12,001 nt of DNA, from NCBI GenBank assembly GCA_029265085.1, contig JAJUJY010000132.1, positions 1 to 12,001 of the forward strand. Reading direction: 5' to 3'. This DNA comes from Chloroflexota bacterium. GTDB lineage: Bacteria > Chloroflexota > Anaerolineae > Anaerolineales > Anaerolineaceae. The notes beneath the pieces are model-generated. The model saw only the letters and a program-made list of their open reading frames with translations, was not told the origin of the DNA and made no database searches. Position numbers and translations under genes: made by a program. Numbering within the stretch: position 1 is the stretch's first letter; every line of letters begins with the position of its first letter. Positions 1 through 7,937 of this stretch are shown here, in pieces.

Positions 1-1
1 G

Positions 2-37
2 GATTCTATAAGTGTTGTTTTTAAACCAAATCGATAA
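2..37 (+). CDS. Possible C-terminal tail of an upstream gene (partial)
   Basis: The frame starting at base 2 is open to a TAA at 35-37 and would encode the last eleven residues of an upstream protein, DSISVVFKPNR. The other two + frames contain stops at 9-11 and 22-24. The stop lies 10 bp before the ATG of the next gene, a spacing like that between other genes in this cluster, and a short beta-strand ending fits the C-terminal tails of GT-C glycosyltransferases. Eleven codons are too few to identify anything, so this is only a plausible reading. Confidence 0.3.
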   Translation, partial: DSISVVFKPNR

Positions 38-47
38 ATAATATAAA

Positions 48-1223
48 ATGAGCCAAAGAACTGCTGTACTAAATATCAAAAATGTATTGATTGCTTTCTT
101 TTTTGGGCGTTTTATCTTTTTGATGGCGAGTCCAATCGATGGTGTTTTAGGGTATGGGGATTTGACGCAATTTCTTAATTTGGCTGCCATACCAGGGTGG
201 CCATATTTTCAACATTGGTCGGAATACCCGCCTGTAATTCCTTTTCTATTTGAAATATTGTATCGGATTACGCAAGGCCGAGACCACACTTTCTATTATT
301 TGCTTATTTTTATCTTTACCTTTGCTGATATGGTCAGTTTGTATTATTTCAATCTGATCTTACAGAAATTGGATATCTCTGAAACGGGAAAAATCATTCG
401 ACTTGGTTTTTATTTTCTCTTTTTATTGGTATTGCCTTATTCCTGGTGGTATTTTGATCCTCTAGTCGTTGCCTTAATTCTGGTCAGTATTTATGCTGTC
501 TTGGAGAACAGACCATTAAAATCTGGAATTTTTATTGGAATTGGTATTCTTGTGAAAATGTTTCCTGTATTGCTGTTACCGTGGGCATTTAAAAAATTGC
601 GTAAACGGCAGTTTGTTATCCTGCTTGCATCGGTGATAATTATTTATTCGCTGGTTATGGGTGGGCTGTATATAATATCACCGGATTTCACAATGGCGTC
701 TATCGTATCACAGGCGAACAAAGGTTCCTGGCAAACGATTTGGGCAATCGTTGATGGAAATTATCAGACAGGAAATTTTGGCCCATTAGCTGAGCGATTA
801 AATCCAACCCTGGCATATCAGTCCATCGGAAAACCGGCAATTATTTCACCCTGGGTTACCTTGATACTATTTGCTGGGTTCGGATTGTTTTGTTTTTTTA
901 AGTATCGCCCAAATCATGGCTTGAGTGACATCAATTTCGTTGGATTAACCTGGTGTTTATTTTTTATTTGGTCACCAGGTTGGAGCCCGCAATGGGTTTT
1001 CTATTTATTACCTTTGATATTCCTGGCAGTTGAAGAACGACAGGCGGGTTTATTGGCTATTTGTCTGGTATTAATCAATCTAACAGAATGGCCGATTTTG
1101 CTTTCAAGAGGATTGTTTTGGACATTACCTTTGACAATTTCCGTTAGAACATTTCTTACTGCTTTGTTAGCAGTATTGTTTTATCAAAAAATTTCCACAG
1201 ATCATTCTTTTTTGAAAGGGTGA
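48..1223 (+). CDS. Polytopic membrane glycosyltransferase, GT-C fold (GT87/DUF2029-like)
   Basis: This 391-residue protein is hydrophobic almost throughout, with roughly ten predicted membrane segments. The first extracytoplasmic loop holds an acidic motif (YGDLTQF, D38) and WSEYPP (E59), as in GT-C enzymes of the GT87/DUF2029 type. Further signatures are VKMFPVLLLPW (170-179), the loop GSWQTIWAIVDGN (226-238) and SPGWSPQW (309-316). Such enzymes usually move a mannose or other sugar from a polyprenyl-phosphate donor on the outer face of the membrane; the substrate here is unknown. The ATG at 48 is the first start after an in-frame stop at 39-41, and no Shine-Dalgarno sequence precedes it, only AT-rich bases. 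Its 3' end overlaps the convergent amidase gene by 22 bp. It is probably part of the same glycan cluster as the genes from 2086, although the amidase separates them. Confidence 0.85.
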   Translation: MSQRTAVLNIKNVLIAFFFGRFIFLMASPIDGVLGYGDLTQFLNLAAIPGWPYFQHWSEYPPVIPFLFEILYRITQGRDHTFYYLLIFIFTFADMVSLYYFNLILQKLDISETGKIIRLGFYFLFLLVLPYSWWYFDPLVVALILVSIYAVLENRPLKSGIFIGIGILVKMFPVLLLPWAFKKLRKRQFVILLASVIIIYSLVMGGLYIISPDFTMASIVSQANKGSWQTIWAIVDGNYQTGNFGPLAERLNPTLAYQSIGKPAIISPWVTLILFAGFGLFCFFKYRPNHGLSDINFVGLTWCLFFIWSPGWSPQWVFYLLPLIFLAVEERQAGLLAICLVLINLTEWPILLSRGLFWTLPLTISVRTFLTALLAVLFYQKISTDHSFLKG

Positions 1224-2008
1224 AGGTAAACATCCGGTCGGCGATCTGAAAAAATCGGAATTTTTTTGCGAATTTCCGGAACCATATCCATCGAAATGGG
1301 GGTGGTAATCAATTCTTCGTTTTGATTCGAACCTATTGCCAGGGTTTCACCCCAAGGAGAAATAATCGTGCTAGAGCCACCAAACACTTCCTTGCCAAAT
1401 TCCCCAACGGTATTCACAGCGATTACGAAGCATTGATTCTCAATCGCACGAGCTTTGATTAATGTTAACCAATGGTCAATGCGAATGAGCGGCCATTCTG
1501 CACAAATCATGATCCAATTACAACCAGCCAGGGCATAATTTCGGAATAATTCTGGAAAACGAAGATCATAACAGATTGATAAACCAGATGGTCCCCAAGG
1601 AGTCTGAGCAATCGTTTGTGAAGAACCGGGCGAAAGCCATTGATCTTCTTTCATTAAGCGAAAAAGATGAACTTTCCTGTACGTTGAAGAGGAATTCCGT
1701 GGTTCAATAAGCTGAAAAGTGTTATAAAAATTTTCATTATCTTTTAAAAGATACGATCCGCCAATCCAAATGTCTAATTCATTCGCTATCGATTGTAATT
1801 TTGCCAAGAATTCTGTGTTGATTTTCGCAATCTTATCCCTTTGACTCAGAACATAACCGCTTGTCCATAATTCCGGAAAGAGAATTAAATCAGATCCTGC
1901 AGATTTGGCGCTGATGATATATTCAACGGATTTTTGGAAATTAATATCGGTATTTCCTAAGGAAATCGAAATTTGACCAAGAGAGATAATTGGATTCATA
2001 GGTTGCAT
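1202..2008 (-). CDS. Carbon-nitrogen hydrolase (nitrilase superfamily, omega-amidase-like)
   Basis: This 268-residue cytoplasmic protein has the full nitrilase-superfamily catalytic set: E46 in LILFPELW, K112 in YRKVHLF, C146 in LSICYDLRFPEL, and the supporting glutamate E121 in EDQWLSPGS. The length matches single-domain members such as Nit2/YafV omega-amidases, which hydrolyse alpha-ketoglutaramate or similar small amides. CAEWP (169-173) and RAIENQCFV (187-195) are also typical of this branch. The exact substrate cannot be read, and deaminated-glutathione amidase or another aliphatic amidase is possible. The ATG at 2006-2008 was chosen; a second ATG three codons later (1997-1999) is equally possible, because neither has a good Shine-Dalgarno sequence. 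It is the only - strand gene inside the glycosyltransferase cluster: divergent from the gene at 2086 and convergent with the one ending at 1223. A functional link to glycan synthesis is not evident. Confidence 0.9.
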   Translation of the reverse strand: MQPMNPIISLGQISISLGNTDINFQKSVEYIISAKSAGSDLILFPELWTSGYVLSQRDKIAKINTEFLAKLQSIANELDIWIGGSYLLKDNENFYNTFQLIEPRNSSSTYRKVHLFRLMKEDQWLSPGSSQTIAQTPWGPSGLSICYDLRFPELFRNYALAGCNWIMICAEWPLIRIDHWLTLIKARAIENQCFVIAVNTVGEFGKEVFGGSSTIISPWGETLAIGSNQNEELITTPISMDMVPEIRKKIPIFSDRRPDVYLHPFKKE

Positions 2009-2085
2009 TATAATTGTTTAGAAGAAATAATTCTGGTTGATATTGCCAAGGGGGTTGACCAGCAAACCACTGAAGGAGTAACTTT
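2009..2085. promoter_or_regulatory. Divergent intergenic region between amidase and GT87-like gene
   Basis: These 77 bases separate the amidase start (- strand) from the GTG start of the four-gene glycosyltransferase series (+ strand), so both promoters probably lie here or just inside the neighbouring coding ends. A TATAAT hexamer sits at 2009-2014 on the + strand, but no convincing -35 box is found 16-18 bp before it. The region ends with the ribosome binding site AAGGAG at 2073-2078. The promoter role rests on gene orientation. Confidence 0.4.
2073..2078 (+). promoter_or_regulatory. Ribosome binding site setting the GTG start at 2086
   Basis: AAGGAG lies 7 nt before GTG 2086-2088. It decides the start: no in-frame ATG precedes the first membrane segment, and the GTG at this ideal distance gives a lysine/arginine-containing N-terminus before that segment. 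Confidence 0.75.
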
Positions 2086-3336
2086 GTGAAATCTCAACGC
2101 GATGTGGCTTTGTCTTTGTTTTTGGGTGTTCTGTTAGCAGCGGGTTTAATCGCTGTTTTAATTTGGGGCAATTATCGGTATACATCCCGAAATGGCGGGG
2201 GAAATGATTTTTTAGTGCATTGGATGGGAACACAATCCTTCTTGAGAGATGGGCTTAGTCCATATTCTGATGAGGTCGCATTGCGAATCCAAAACATGGT
2301 TTATGGGAGGCCGGCTCAACAGGGTGAGCATGAGTTACGAGTTGCATATCCATTATATTCAATCTTTGTTTTTATGCCGTTTGCTTTATTCAACGATTTT
2401 AATTTGGCAAGAGCGATTTGGATGGCAGCCTTAGAAATTGGTTTGATTGCCTTAGCTTCCTTATGCCTGCGGATGACGAAATGGAAACCGAAACCGATCA
2501 CATTGGGATTGTTTTTATTGTTTTCTGTGTTTTGGTATCATGCGATGCGTCCGTTGATTTTGGGGAATGCTGTTATTCTTGTTATTTTGATGATTGTGGG
2601 GGCTTTTTTAGCTATTCGTTCAGGTAATGACGAATTAGCAGGATTGCTTTTCGCCTTCTCAACGATAAAACCCCAAGTTGTCTTTTTCCTTTTCATATTT
2701 GTGGTTATTTGGGGGGTTGGGAACAAGAGATATAAGTTGATTGGGTGGATGTTAGGCGTTTTGGTTTTATTGGTTGGCGTATCAACTTTGCTGCTCCCTG
2801 ACTGGATTCTGCAAAATATTCGAGAAGTGATCCGCTATCCTGGTTACAATCCTCCTGGCACATTGTCAAGTGCATTAGGCGCAATCTGGCCTGGCATGGG
2901 AAATCGGTTAGGGGCTGGAATATCTGGATTGGTAGGCGCATTAATGTTATTGGAATGGTGGTTTGCACGAAAGGCAAATTACCGTCATTTCTTGTGGACA
3001 GCCAATTTCACATTGCTTGCCAGTCAATGGGTTGGAATGCAAACAGACCCTGGTAATTTTATAATTTTATTCCCGGGACTTGTGCTCGTGTTTGGCGTTT
3101 GGATTGAGCGTTGGCACCGAGCGGGGCAAGGGCTAATTTGGACCAGTATGTTCTTTTTATTCGTTGGTATTTGGGCAATCTTCTTAAGAACGGTTGAATA
3201 TAGTTATCAGCCAATTCAAAGTCCAATCATGTTTATCCCGCTGCCTTTATTTATGTTTATAGCAATCTATTGGGTGCGTTGGTGGGCTATTCGTCCCCCT
3301 AATGTCTGGATGGATACATTGACTCTGAAGAGATGA
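2086..3336 (+). CDS. GT87-family (DUF2029) membrane glycosyltransferase
   Basis: This protein of 416 residues has about ten to twelve hydrophobic segments and no large soluble tail. Its sequence follows the GT87 pattern: an acidic N-D pair at N40-D41 starting GNDFLVHWMGTQSFLRDGLSPY after the first membrane helix, RVAYPLYS (86-92) in the first big loop, and STIKPQVVFFLF (192-203), matching the conserved Lys-Pro-Gln of the family. Characterised GT87 enzymes (PimE-type) are polyprenyl-phosphomannose-dependent mannosyltransferases acting on the outer side of the membrane. The sugar and acceptor here are unknown. The start is GTG with a good ribosome binding site. The TGA stop overlaps the next ATG (ATGA, 3333-3336), so it heads a translationally coupled series of four membrane transferases. 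Confidence 0.88.
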   Translation: MKSQRDVALSLFLGVLLAAGLIAVLIWGNYRYTSRNGGGNDFLVHWMGTQSFLRDGLSPYSDEVALRIQNMVYGRPAQQGEHELRVAYPLYSIFVFMPFALFNDFNLARAIWMAALEIGLIALASLCLRMTKWKPKPITLGLFLLFSVFWYHAMRPLILGNAVILVILMIVGAFLAIRSGNDELAGLLFAFSTIKPQVVFFLFIFVVIWGVGNKRYKLIGWMLGVLVLLVGVSTLLLPDWILQNIREVIRYPGYNPPGTLSSALGAIWPGMGNRLGAGISGLVGALMLLEWWFARKANYRHFLWTANFTLLASQWVGMQTDPGNFIILFPGLVLVFGVWIERWHRAGQGLIWTSMFFLFVGIWAIFLRTVEYSYQPIQSPIMFIPLPLFMFIAIYWVRWWAIRPPNVWMDTLTLKR

Positions 3337-4823
3337 CTTCCATGAAGATGACACGAACGCAATGGGGATGTTTCGTAGGAATTTTCGCACTGGGATTTGT
3401 GCTGAGAATAATTTGGATTGGTGAGCGTGGAATCCAATATGATGATGCTTTTAGTGTGTTTTTAGCACGTCGTTCCCTGGCAGAAATTATACAAGGAACG
3501 GCGGCTGACACAATGCCTCCTTTATACTATTTCCTGTTGCATTTTTGGATGCAATTGGGCGACAGCATCATCGTACTGAGAAGTTTAAGCGTACTTCTCA
3601 GCCTGGGCATTATTATTTTAGAATTTTATCTGGTTGGAAATTTATTTGGAGAAAAAGCCGGTTTGTGGGCTGCATTTATCACAGCGATATCACCAATTCA
3701 GATTTATCATGCACAAGATCTGCGGATGTATGCTCTTTTGGTTTTTTGCCAGATGAGCTATCTGGTTTTTGGGTATCGAATTTTTATTCGGGATAATACC
3801 GGTAAACGGATAAGACTGGATTGGGTTGGGTTGATCTTGTCGGGTACTGCGGCAATGTATACACACAACCTGGCTATTTTCGGTTTGATAATTCTGAATT
3901 TTGTTCTCCTAGTTTATAAACGATGGCGAGATTTCGGTAAGCTTATTTTAGCTCAGATAGGAATTGCGTTTCTTTCGTCTGCCTGGCTGGTGATGCTGCC
4001 AGGGCAAATCAATAAAATTCAAACAGCTTTTTGGACCCCTCGACCTGGTTTTTTGGAGATATTTCAGGCAGTATTACAGTTTACAGTAAATTTGCCTCTG
4101 CCCAATGTGATTTTGCTCATTTCAGCCGTAGTGAGCATGCAAATTTTGTTTATGGTTGGCTTAGAAACATGGAAAGATCGAAATAACGGAAAAGGGTTGG
4201 TTTTTCTGTCTACGATTGCACTCCTTGTCCCAGTGATTTTATTTCTCGTTTCGTATCTGATCCGACCAGTATTTGTGCCGAGAGGTTTTTTAGTAGCGTC
4301 GCTCGGATATTATGGGCTTGCAGGAAGAATAATAGCCAAAAAATGGCATAAAGGGGTTGGGATAATTCTGGCAGCTGCGATAATCATTGCTATGGGATTA
4401 TCCTTGCCGTACTTTTATCAATTCCAATCATTTCCGAGATCGCCATATAAACAGCTTACGGACATGCTTAAAAATCAGATCCAGCCTGGAGATGTGATAG
4501 TTTATGAAAATAAATTGATCTACTTCCCCAGTAATTTTTATAATCCGGACCTTCCACAAAAATTTATTGCAGATGAACCTGGAAGCTTCAATGATACCTA
4601 TGCATACCAATCACAAGTTGCAATGCAAATTATTCCTGATCCGGATATTGCTTCTGCGGTAGTTGATAAAAATTCTGTGTATTTCGTTGTATTTGAGCAG
4701 ACCATACAAGAATACCAGTCCGTAAAAATGGAACATCCCGGAATCCACTGGCTTACTGAAAACTACTCATTGAATGAAGAAAATCGCATCGGTGATTTAA
4801 TTGTGTACCATTATGAACGATAG
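3333..4823 (+). CDS. GT-C glycosyltransferase of the PMT/ArnT-like (PMT_2, GT39/GT83) type
   Basis: This 496-residue protein has an N-terminal polytopic part (about residues 10-360) and a soluble C-terminal tail (about 365-496). The first outer loop has the acidic motif QYDDAF (D37, D38), followed by TMPPLYYFLLHFW (60-72). HAQDLRMYAL (126-135) and YTHN (H178) are further PMT_2-type signatures. Members transfer a sugar from polyprenyl phosphate to lipid A, protein or polysaccharide; which one applies here is unknown. The stop of the previous gene and the ATG at 3333 share ATGA, and an in-frame ATG at 3342 has GAAGAG 9 nt upstream (3327-3332), so the true start may be the fourth codon. The tail, with PGDVIVYENK (477-486 region of the gene's reading in the window at about 4485-4515), resembles C-terminal domains seen in many bacterial GT39 proteins. 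It also overlaps the next gene by 11 bp. Confidence 0.87.
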   Translation: MTSMKMTRTQWGCFVGIFALGFVLRIIWIGERGIQYDDAFSVFLARRSLAEIIQGTAADTMPPLYYFLLHFWMQLGDSIIVLRSLSVLLSLGIIILEFYLVGNLFGEKAGLWAAFITAISPIQIYHAQDLRMYALLVFCQMSYLVFGYRIFIRDNTGKRIRLDWVGLILSGTAAMYTHNLAIFGLIILNFVLLVYKRWRDFGKLILAQIGIAFLSSAWLVMLPGQINKIQTAFWTPRPGFLEIFQAVLQFTVNLPLPNVILLISAVVSMQILFMVGLETWKDRNNGKGLVFLSTIALLVPVILFLVSYLIRPVFVPRGFLVASLGYYGLAGRIIAKKWHKGVGIILAAAIIIAMGLSLPYFYQFQSFPRSPYKQLTDMLKNQIQPGDVIVYENKLIYFPSNFYNPDLPQKFIADEPGSFNDTYAYQSQVAMQIIPDPDIASAVVDKNSVYFVVFEQTIQEYQSVKMEHPGIHWLTENYSLNEENRIGDLIVYHYER

Positions 4824-6441
4824 TATTCGAGTCAATAAGAAAGCACTGCTCGTATTATTTATTCTTGCAATACTGGTTTTGGCGGTAACGGCAATTTTTC
4901 AAACCGTGCCTGGATACATGGATGCTGATTATTATTATGCAACTGCCTTGCAAATGGTGCGTGGGGAAGGCTGGTTCGAACCATTTTTATGGAATTATTT
5001 AGACCAACCCTTGGGTGTTCCCCATTCGGCGTTTACCTATTGGATGCCGCTAGCTTCCATCTTAGGTTCTTTAGGAATGTGGATTGCTGGATCAGAAGCT
5101 TTTGTGGCCGCAAAAATCGTTTTGTATCTTTTGGCGGCTTGTATTCCGCCCATCAGCTATTTAATAGCTATCCGACTAGGGGCAAGTCCAAAAATTGCCT
5201 GGCTAGCTGGTGCCGCTGCCTTGTTTCCTGGTGCTTATCTTCCTTTATGGGGTACTACAGAAACTTTTGGACTGTATATGCTATTGGGAAGTTTATTCTT
5301 CCTCATCATTGATTCTGGGTTTACAAAAGCTGCCCATTTTTCAATTCGTCAGCAGCTCGCACGATATTTCGTGTTGGGAGTAGTAATTGGATTGATGCAC
5401 TTTTCCAGGGCAGATGGACTGCTATGGCTGGCTGGTGGATTCGTATTTGTTGCTGCGTCCAGGTATAAAAAAAGTGATAGGATACGATTTGACATAAAAA
5501 AAATTCGCATAGCCACATTGGCGATGATGTGCATTTTGTTGGGATATTTTTTGATAATGGGCTTTTGGTTTTACAGAAACATTTCTGAGTTCGGGCAACT
5601 CTTTCCACCTGGAAATTCGATTACTTTATGGATTACACAGTATGATCAAACATTTTCTTTCAGAACGGATGAAATTAATGTTACTAATTGGTTAAAGTCC
5701 GGATGGGGGGTACATATTCAGACATGGTGGACTGCAATCCAGATGAATCTAAAAAATATGGTTGGAGTTCAATCCGCTGTATTTCTATTCCCTTTGATCC
5801 TGATTGGATTGTGGCGCGTTTGGCATTTACCGCAAGTTAAAATTTATCTAATGATGTGGGGGATAACTTTTCTTGTACATACGTTTGTCTTCCCGTTCGC
5901 TGGTTCACGTGGTGGATATTTGCATTCAGGGGCTGCATTCCAGCCATTTTGGTGGGCGCTTGCCGCAATTGGTTTCGATGAATGCTTAAGATTTGCAAAT
6001 AATAAATTTGGATGGCGCGTTTCAATAGGACGAAAAATTTTGGGCAGCGGCCTGGTTGTAATATTAATCGGTATAACTGCCTATTTCTATTATGGACGGG
6101 TGATTGGTGAAAATCGAGCGGTTTATCTTTGGGAAGAAAATTATCGTCAATATCAATTGGTAGGCCAATGGCTTAGCGAGTTTGGAGTATCAGATGAAGA
6201 CCTTGTCATGGTTAATAACCCGCCAGGTTTTTTTGTGGCTACAAACCGGAAATCTATCGTTATTCCAGATGGGGGGGTAGATCAATTACTTCTTGCATCC
6301 CAAAAATATGGGGCAAATTATCTTGTTTTAGAGAGACATCAGGCAAATTTGTCTGATCTATATACAAATCCACAATCTTCTCCTGATCTTAAACTGCTTG
6401 CTGAGCTTGCCGATACCCAAATCTATTATATAGCGCCGTAA
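4813..6441 (+). CDS. GT-C membrane glycosyltransferase with soluble C-terminal tail
   Basis: The protein has 542 residues from the ATG at 4813. It has a short basic N-terminus, a first membrane helix (about 10-30) and then the outer-loop acidic motif GYMDADYYYA (D37, D39), as in GT-C transferases. PHSAFTYWMPL (70-80) and HFSRADGLLWL (196-206) match the conserved loop and the R-x-DG motif of bacterial GT39-like proteins. The last 110 or so residues are soluble and include KYGANYLVLE near 6307-6336, a motif shared with the next gene (SGANYLV). The frame is also open from a TTG at 4801, but the ATG is preferred although its ribosome binding site is poor; translation is probably coupled, since it overlaps the upstream gene by 11 bp. 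It is presumed to be a polyprenyl-phosphate-sugar-dependent transferase; donor and acceptor are unknown. Confidence 0.83.
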   Translation: MNDSIRVNKKALLVLFILAILVLAVTAIFQTVPGYMDADYYYATALQMVRGEGWFEPFLWNYLDQPLGVPHSAFTYWMPLASILGSLGMWIAGSEAFVAAKIVLYLLAACIPPISYLIAIRLGASPKIAWLAGAAALFPGAYLPLWGTTETFGLYMLLGSLFFLIIDSGFTKAAHFSIRQQLARYFVLGVVIGLMHFSRADGLLWLAGGFVFVAASRYKKSDRIRFDIKKIRIATLAMMCILLGYFLIMGFWFYRNISEFGQLFPPGNSITLWITQYDQTFSFRTDEINVTNWLKSGWGVHIQTWWTAIQMNLKNMVGVQSAVFLFPLILIGLWRVWHLPQVKIYLMMWGITFLVHTFVFPFAGSRGGYLHSGAAFQPFWWALAAIGFDECLRFANNKFGWRVSIGRKILGSGLVVILIGITAYFYYGRVIGENRAVYLWEENYRQYQLVGQWLSEFGVSDEDLVMVNNPPGFFVATNRKSIVIPDGGVDQLLLASQKYGANYLVLERHQANLSDLYTNPQSSPDLKLLAELADTQIYYIAP

Positions 6442-6452
6442 ATAGGTGAATT

Positions 6453-7937
6453 ATGCAACCAATCGTAAAACAATCACAGCGCAGGATTACCTTATTGGCG
6501 ATCGCAACAATTTTGAGTGTATCAATTTATTTAATGGTTAGCCGGTTGGAGTATGGCACAGGGTTTCCTCTCGATGATGCCTGGATTCACCAAACTTATG
6601 CAAGAAATCTTATTCAACTCGGCGGGTGGGAGTACATTCCGGGAATACCTTCGGCTGGGTCAACCTCACCCTTGTGGACGGTATTGTTATCTCTCAGTTA
6701 TTTATTTACAAGACAAGTGCCTTTTGGGTGGACATTTTTCTTAGGAGGAATTTCCTTATTTGCATTAGGTATTTTATCTGAAAAAATCATTCGAGATAAT
6801 ATCCATGAGTATCAATCCAAATTCCCACTTGTTGGATTATGCATTATTTTTGAATGGCATCTGGTTTGGGCATCTGTTTCAGGTATGGAAACATTGTTGC
6901 AGGCATTCGTATTCTTGTTGGTTTTGTACGGTTCTACAAAAAAGAATTTTTCAAAGTTCATATTAGGAATATTGATCGGTTTATCTGTTTGGATTCGACC
7001 CGATGGAATTACATTGATAGGTCCTGCTTTATTTGTCCTTTGGTTAACCGGGAAAATTAATCACCATGAAAAATTAAAAAATTCCGCATGGATTATTTTA
7101 GGATTTGGAATTCTATTTATTCCATACTTACTGCAAAATTATTTTTTAAGTGGATCACTGTGGCCGAATACTTTTTATGCAAAACAAACAGAATACGCAA
7201 TATACCAGGATCAATCGATTTTCCTTCGTTTTTTTACAATTAGCAGTCTTCCTCTCATTGGGGTGGGTAGTTTGCTTCTTCCTGGATTTTTCAATCTATT
7301 AATCATCATAGTAAAGAAAAGTAACATCTATCTCCTCGCTGCGGTATTATGGTTATTGGGTTATATGTTTATTTACGCACTGCGCCTGCCCGTAACTTAT
7401 CAGCACGGCCGGTATATTATTCCTGCAATGCCGGTTTATTTTGTCCTTGGTTTGATTGGGACCATATTATTAATTCAGAAATCACTCCGAGGAAAAGATA
7501 TCTTTCGGGCTATCCGAAGAGTATTGGGGATTTCGATTGGGGTTCTGCTGGTTTGTTTTTGGATTTTAGGCGCAACTGCTTATGCGGAGGATGTTACAAT
7601 CATTGAAACAGAAATGGTTCAAACTGCAAAATGGATTGCTGCTAATACTCCCAAGGAGTCCTTGCTGGCTGTACATGATATTGGTGCGATAGGTTATTAC
7701 AGCGAACGCAATTTAATCGATCTTGCTGGATTGGTATCGCCTGAACTAATTCCTTTCATGCGTGACGAGGGGAAACTTCAAATCTATTTATCTCAAAGCG
7801 GTGCAAATTATTTGGTGACATTTCCAGGATGGTATCCCAATTTAGTAAAGGAATTGCCAATCTTATATCAATCGATGTCCAATATTTCCATTCGGGCAGG
7901 GGGAGAGAATATGACGATTTATCAATGGCTGCCATGA
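6453..7937 (+). CDS. AftB-like GT-C arabinofuranosyltransferase homologue
   Basis: This 494-residue membrane protein has a soluble C-terminal tail of roughly 120 residues. After the first membrane helix comes FPLDDAWIHQTYARNL (D41, D42), then GSTSPLW (69-75), SGMET (143-147), WIRPDG (180-185) and SGSLWPNTFYAK (233-244). This ordered set is the hallmark of proteins related to mycobacterial AftB-type terminal arabinofuranosyltransferases, which use decaprenyl-phosphoarabinose. Outside actinobacteria the sugar is unproven, so only the family is claimed. The tail contains HDIGAIGYYSERNLIDLAGL, a motif common in such proteins, and SGANYLV, shared with the preceding gene. AGGTGA at 6444-6449 serves as ribosome binding site, 3 nt before the ATG, and the gap to the upstream gene is 11 bp. 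This is the last gene of the series; no terminator hairpin is visible after it. Confidence 0.86.
   Translation: MQPIVKQSQRRITLLAIATILSVSIYLMVSRLEYGTGFPLDDAWIHQTYARNLIQLGGWEYIPGIPSAGSTSPLWTVLLSLSYLFTRQVPFGWTFFLGGISLFALGILSEKIIRDNIHEYQSKFPLVGLCIIFEWHLVWASVSGMETLLQAFVFLLVLYGSTKKNFSKFILGILIGLSVWIRPDGITLIGPALFVLWLTGKINHHEKLKNSAWIILGFGILFIPYLLQNYFLSGSLWPNTFYAKQTEYAIYQDQSIFLRFFTISSLPLIGVGSLLLPGFFNLLIIIVKKSNIYLLAAVLWLLGYMFIYALRLPVTYQHGRYIIPAMPVYFVLGLIGTILLIQKSLRGKDIFRAIRRVLGISIGVLLVCFWILGATAYAEDVTIIETEMVQTAKWIAANTPKESLLAVHDIGAIGYYSERNLIDLAGLVSPELIPFMRDEGKLQIYLSQSGANYLVTFPGWYPNLVKELPILYQSMSNISIRAGGENMTIYQWLP

Noticed and set aside
1248..1278. A-run/T-run and CGGAA...TTCCG inverted repeat as a terminator for convergent genes
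   Set aside because: The G/C-containing stem is only 5 bp with a 13-nt loop and no following T-run. It lies inside the amidase coding region and is best explained by AT-rich codons.
1986..2014. Sigma70 promoter with the TATAAT at 2009-2014
   Set aside because: The hexamer is perfect, but no -35-like element occurs at 16-18 bp and there is no extended -10 TG, so no separate promoter was called.
2018..2233. 71-codon - strand frame in the divergent spacer and start of the GT87-like gene
   Set aside because: It lies antisense to a clear gene start, has no plausible ribosome binding site and no familiar motif.
4801..4812. TTG start for the glycosyltransferase at 4813
   Set aside because: It would add only four residues. 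The purine motif GGTGAT at 4791-4796 is weak, and the ATG at 4813 gives a normal basic N-terminus before the first membrane helix. It cannot be fully excluded.
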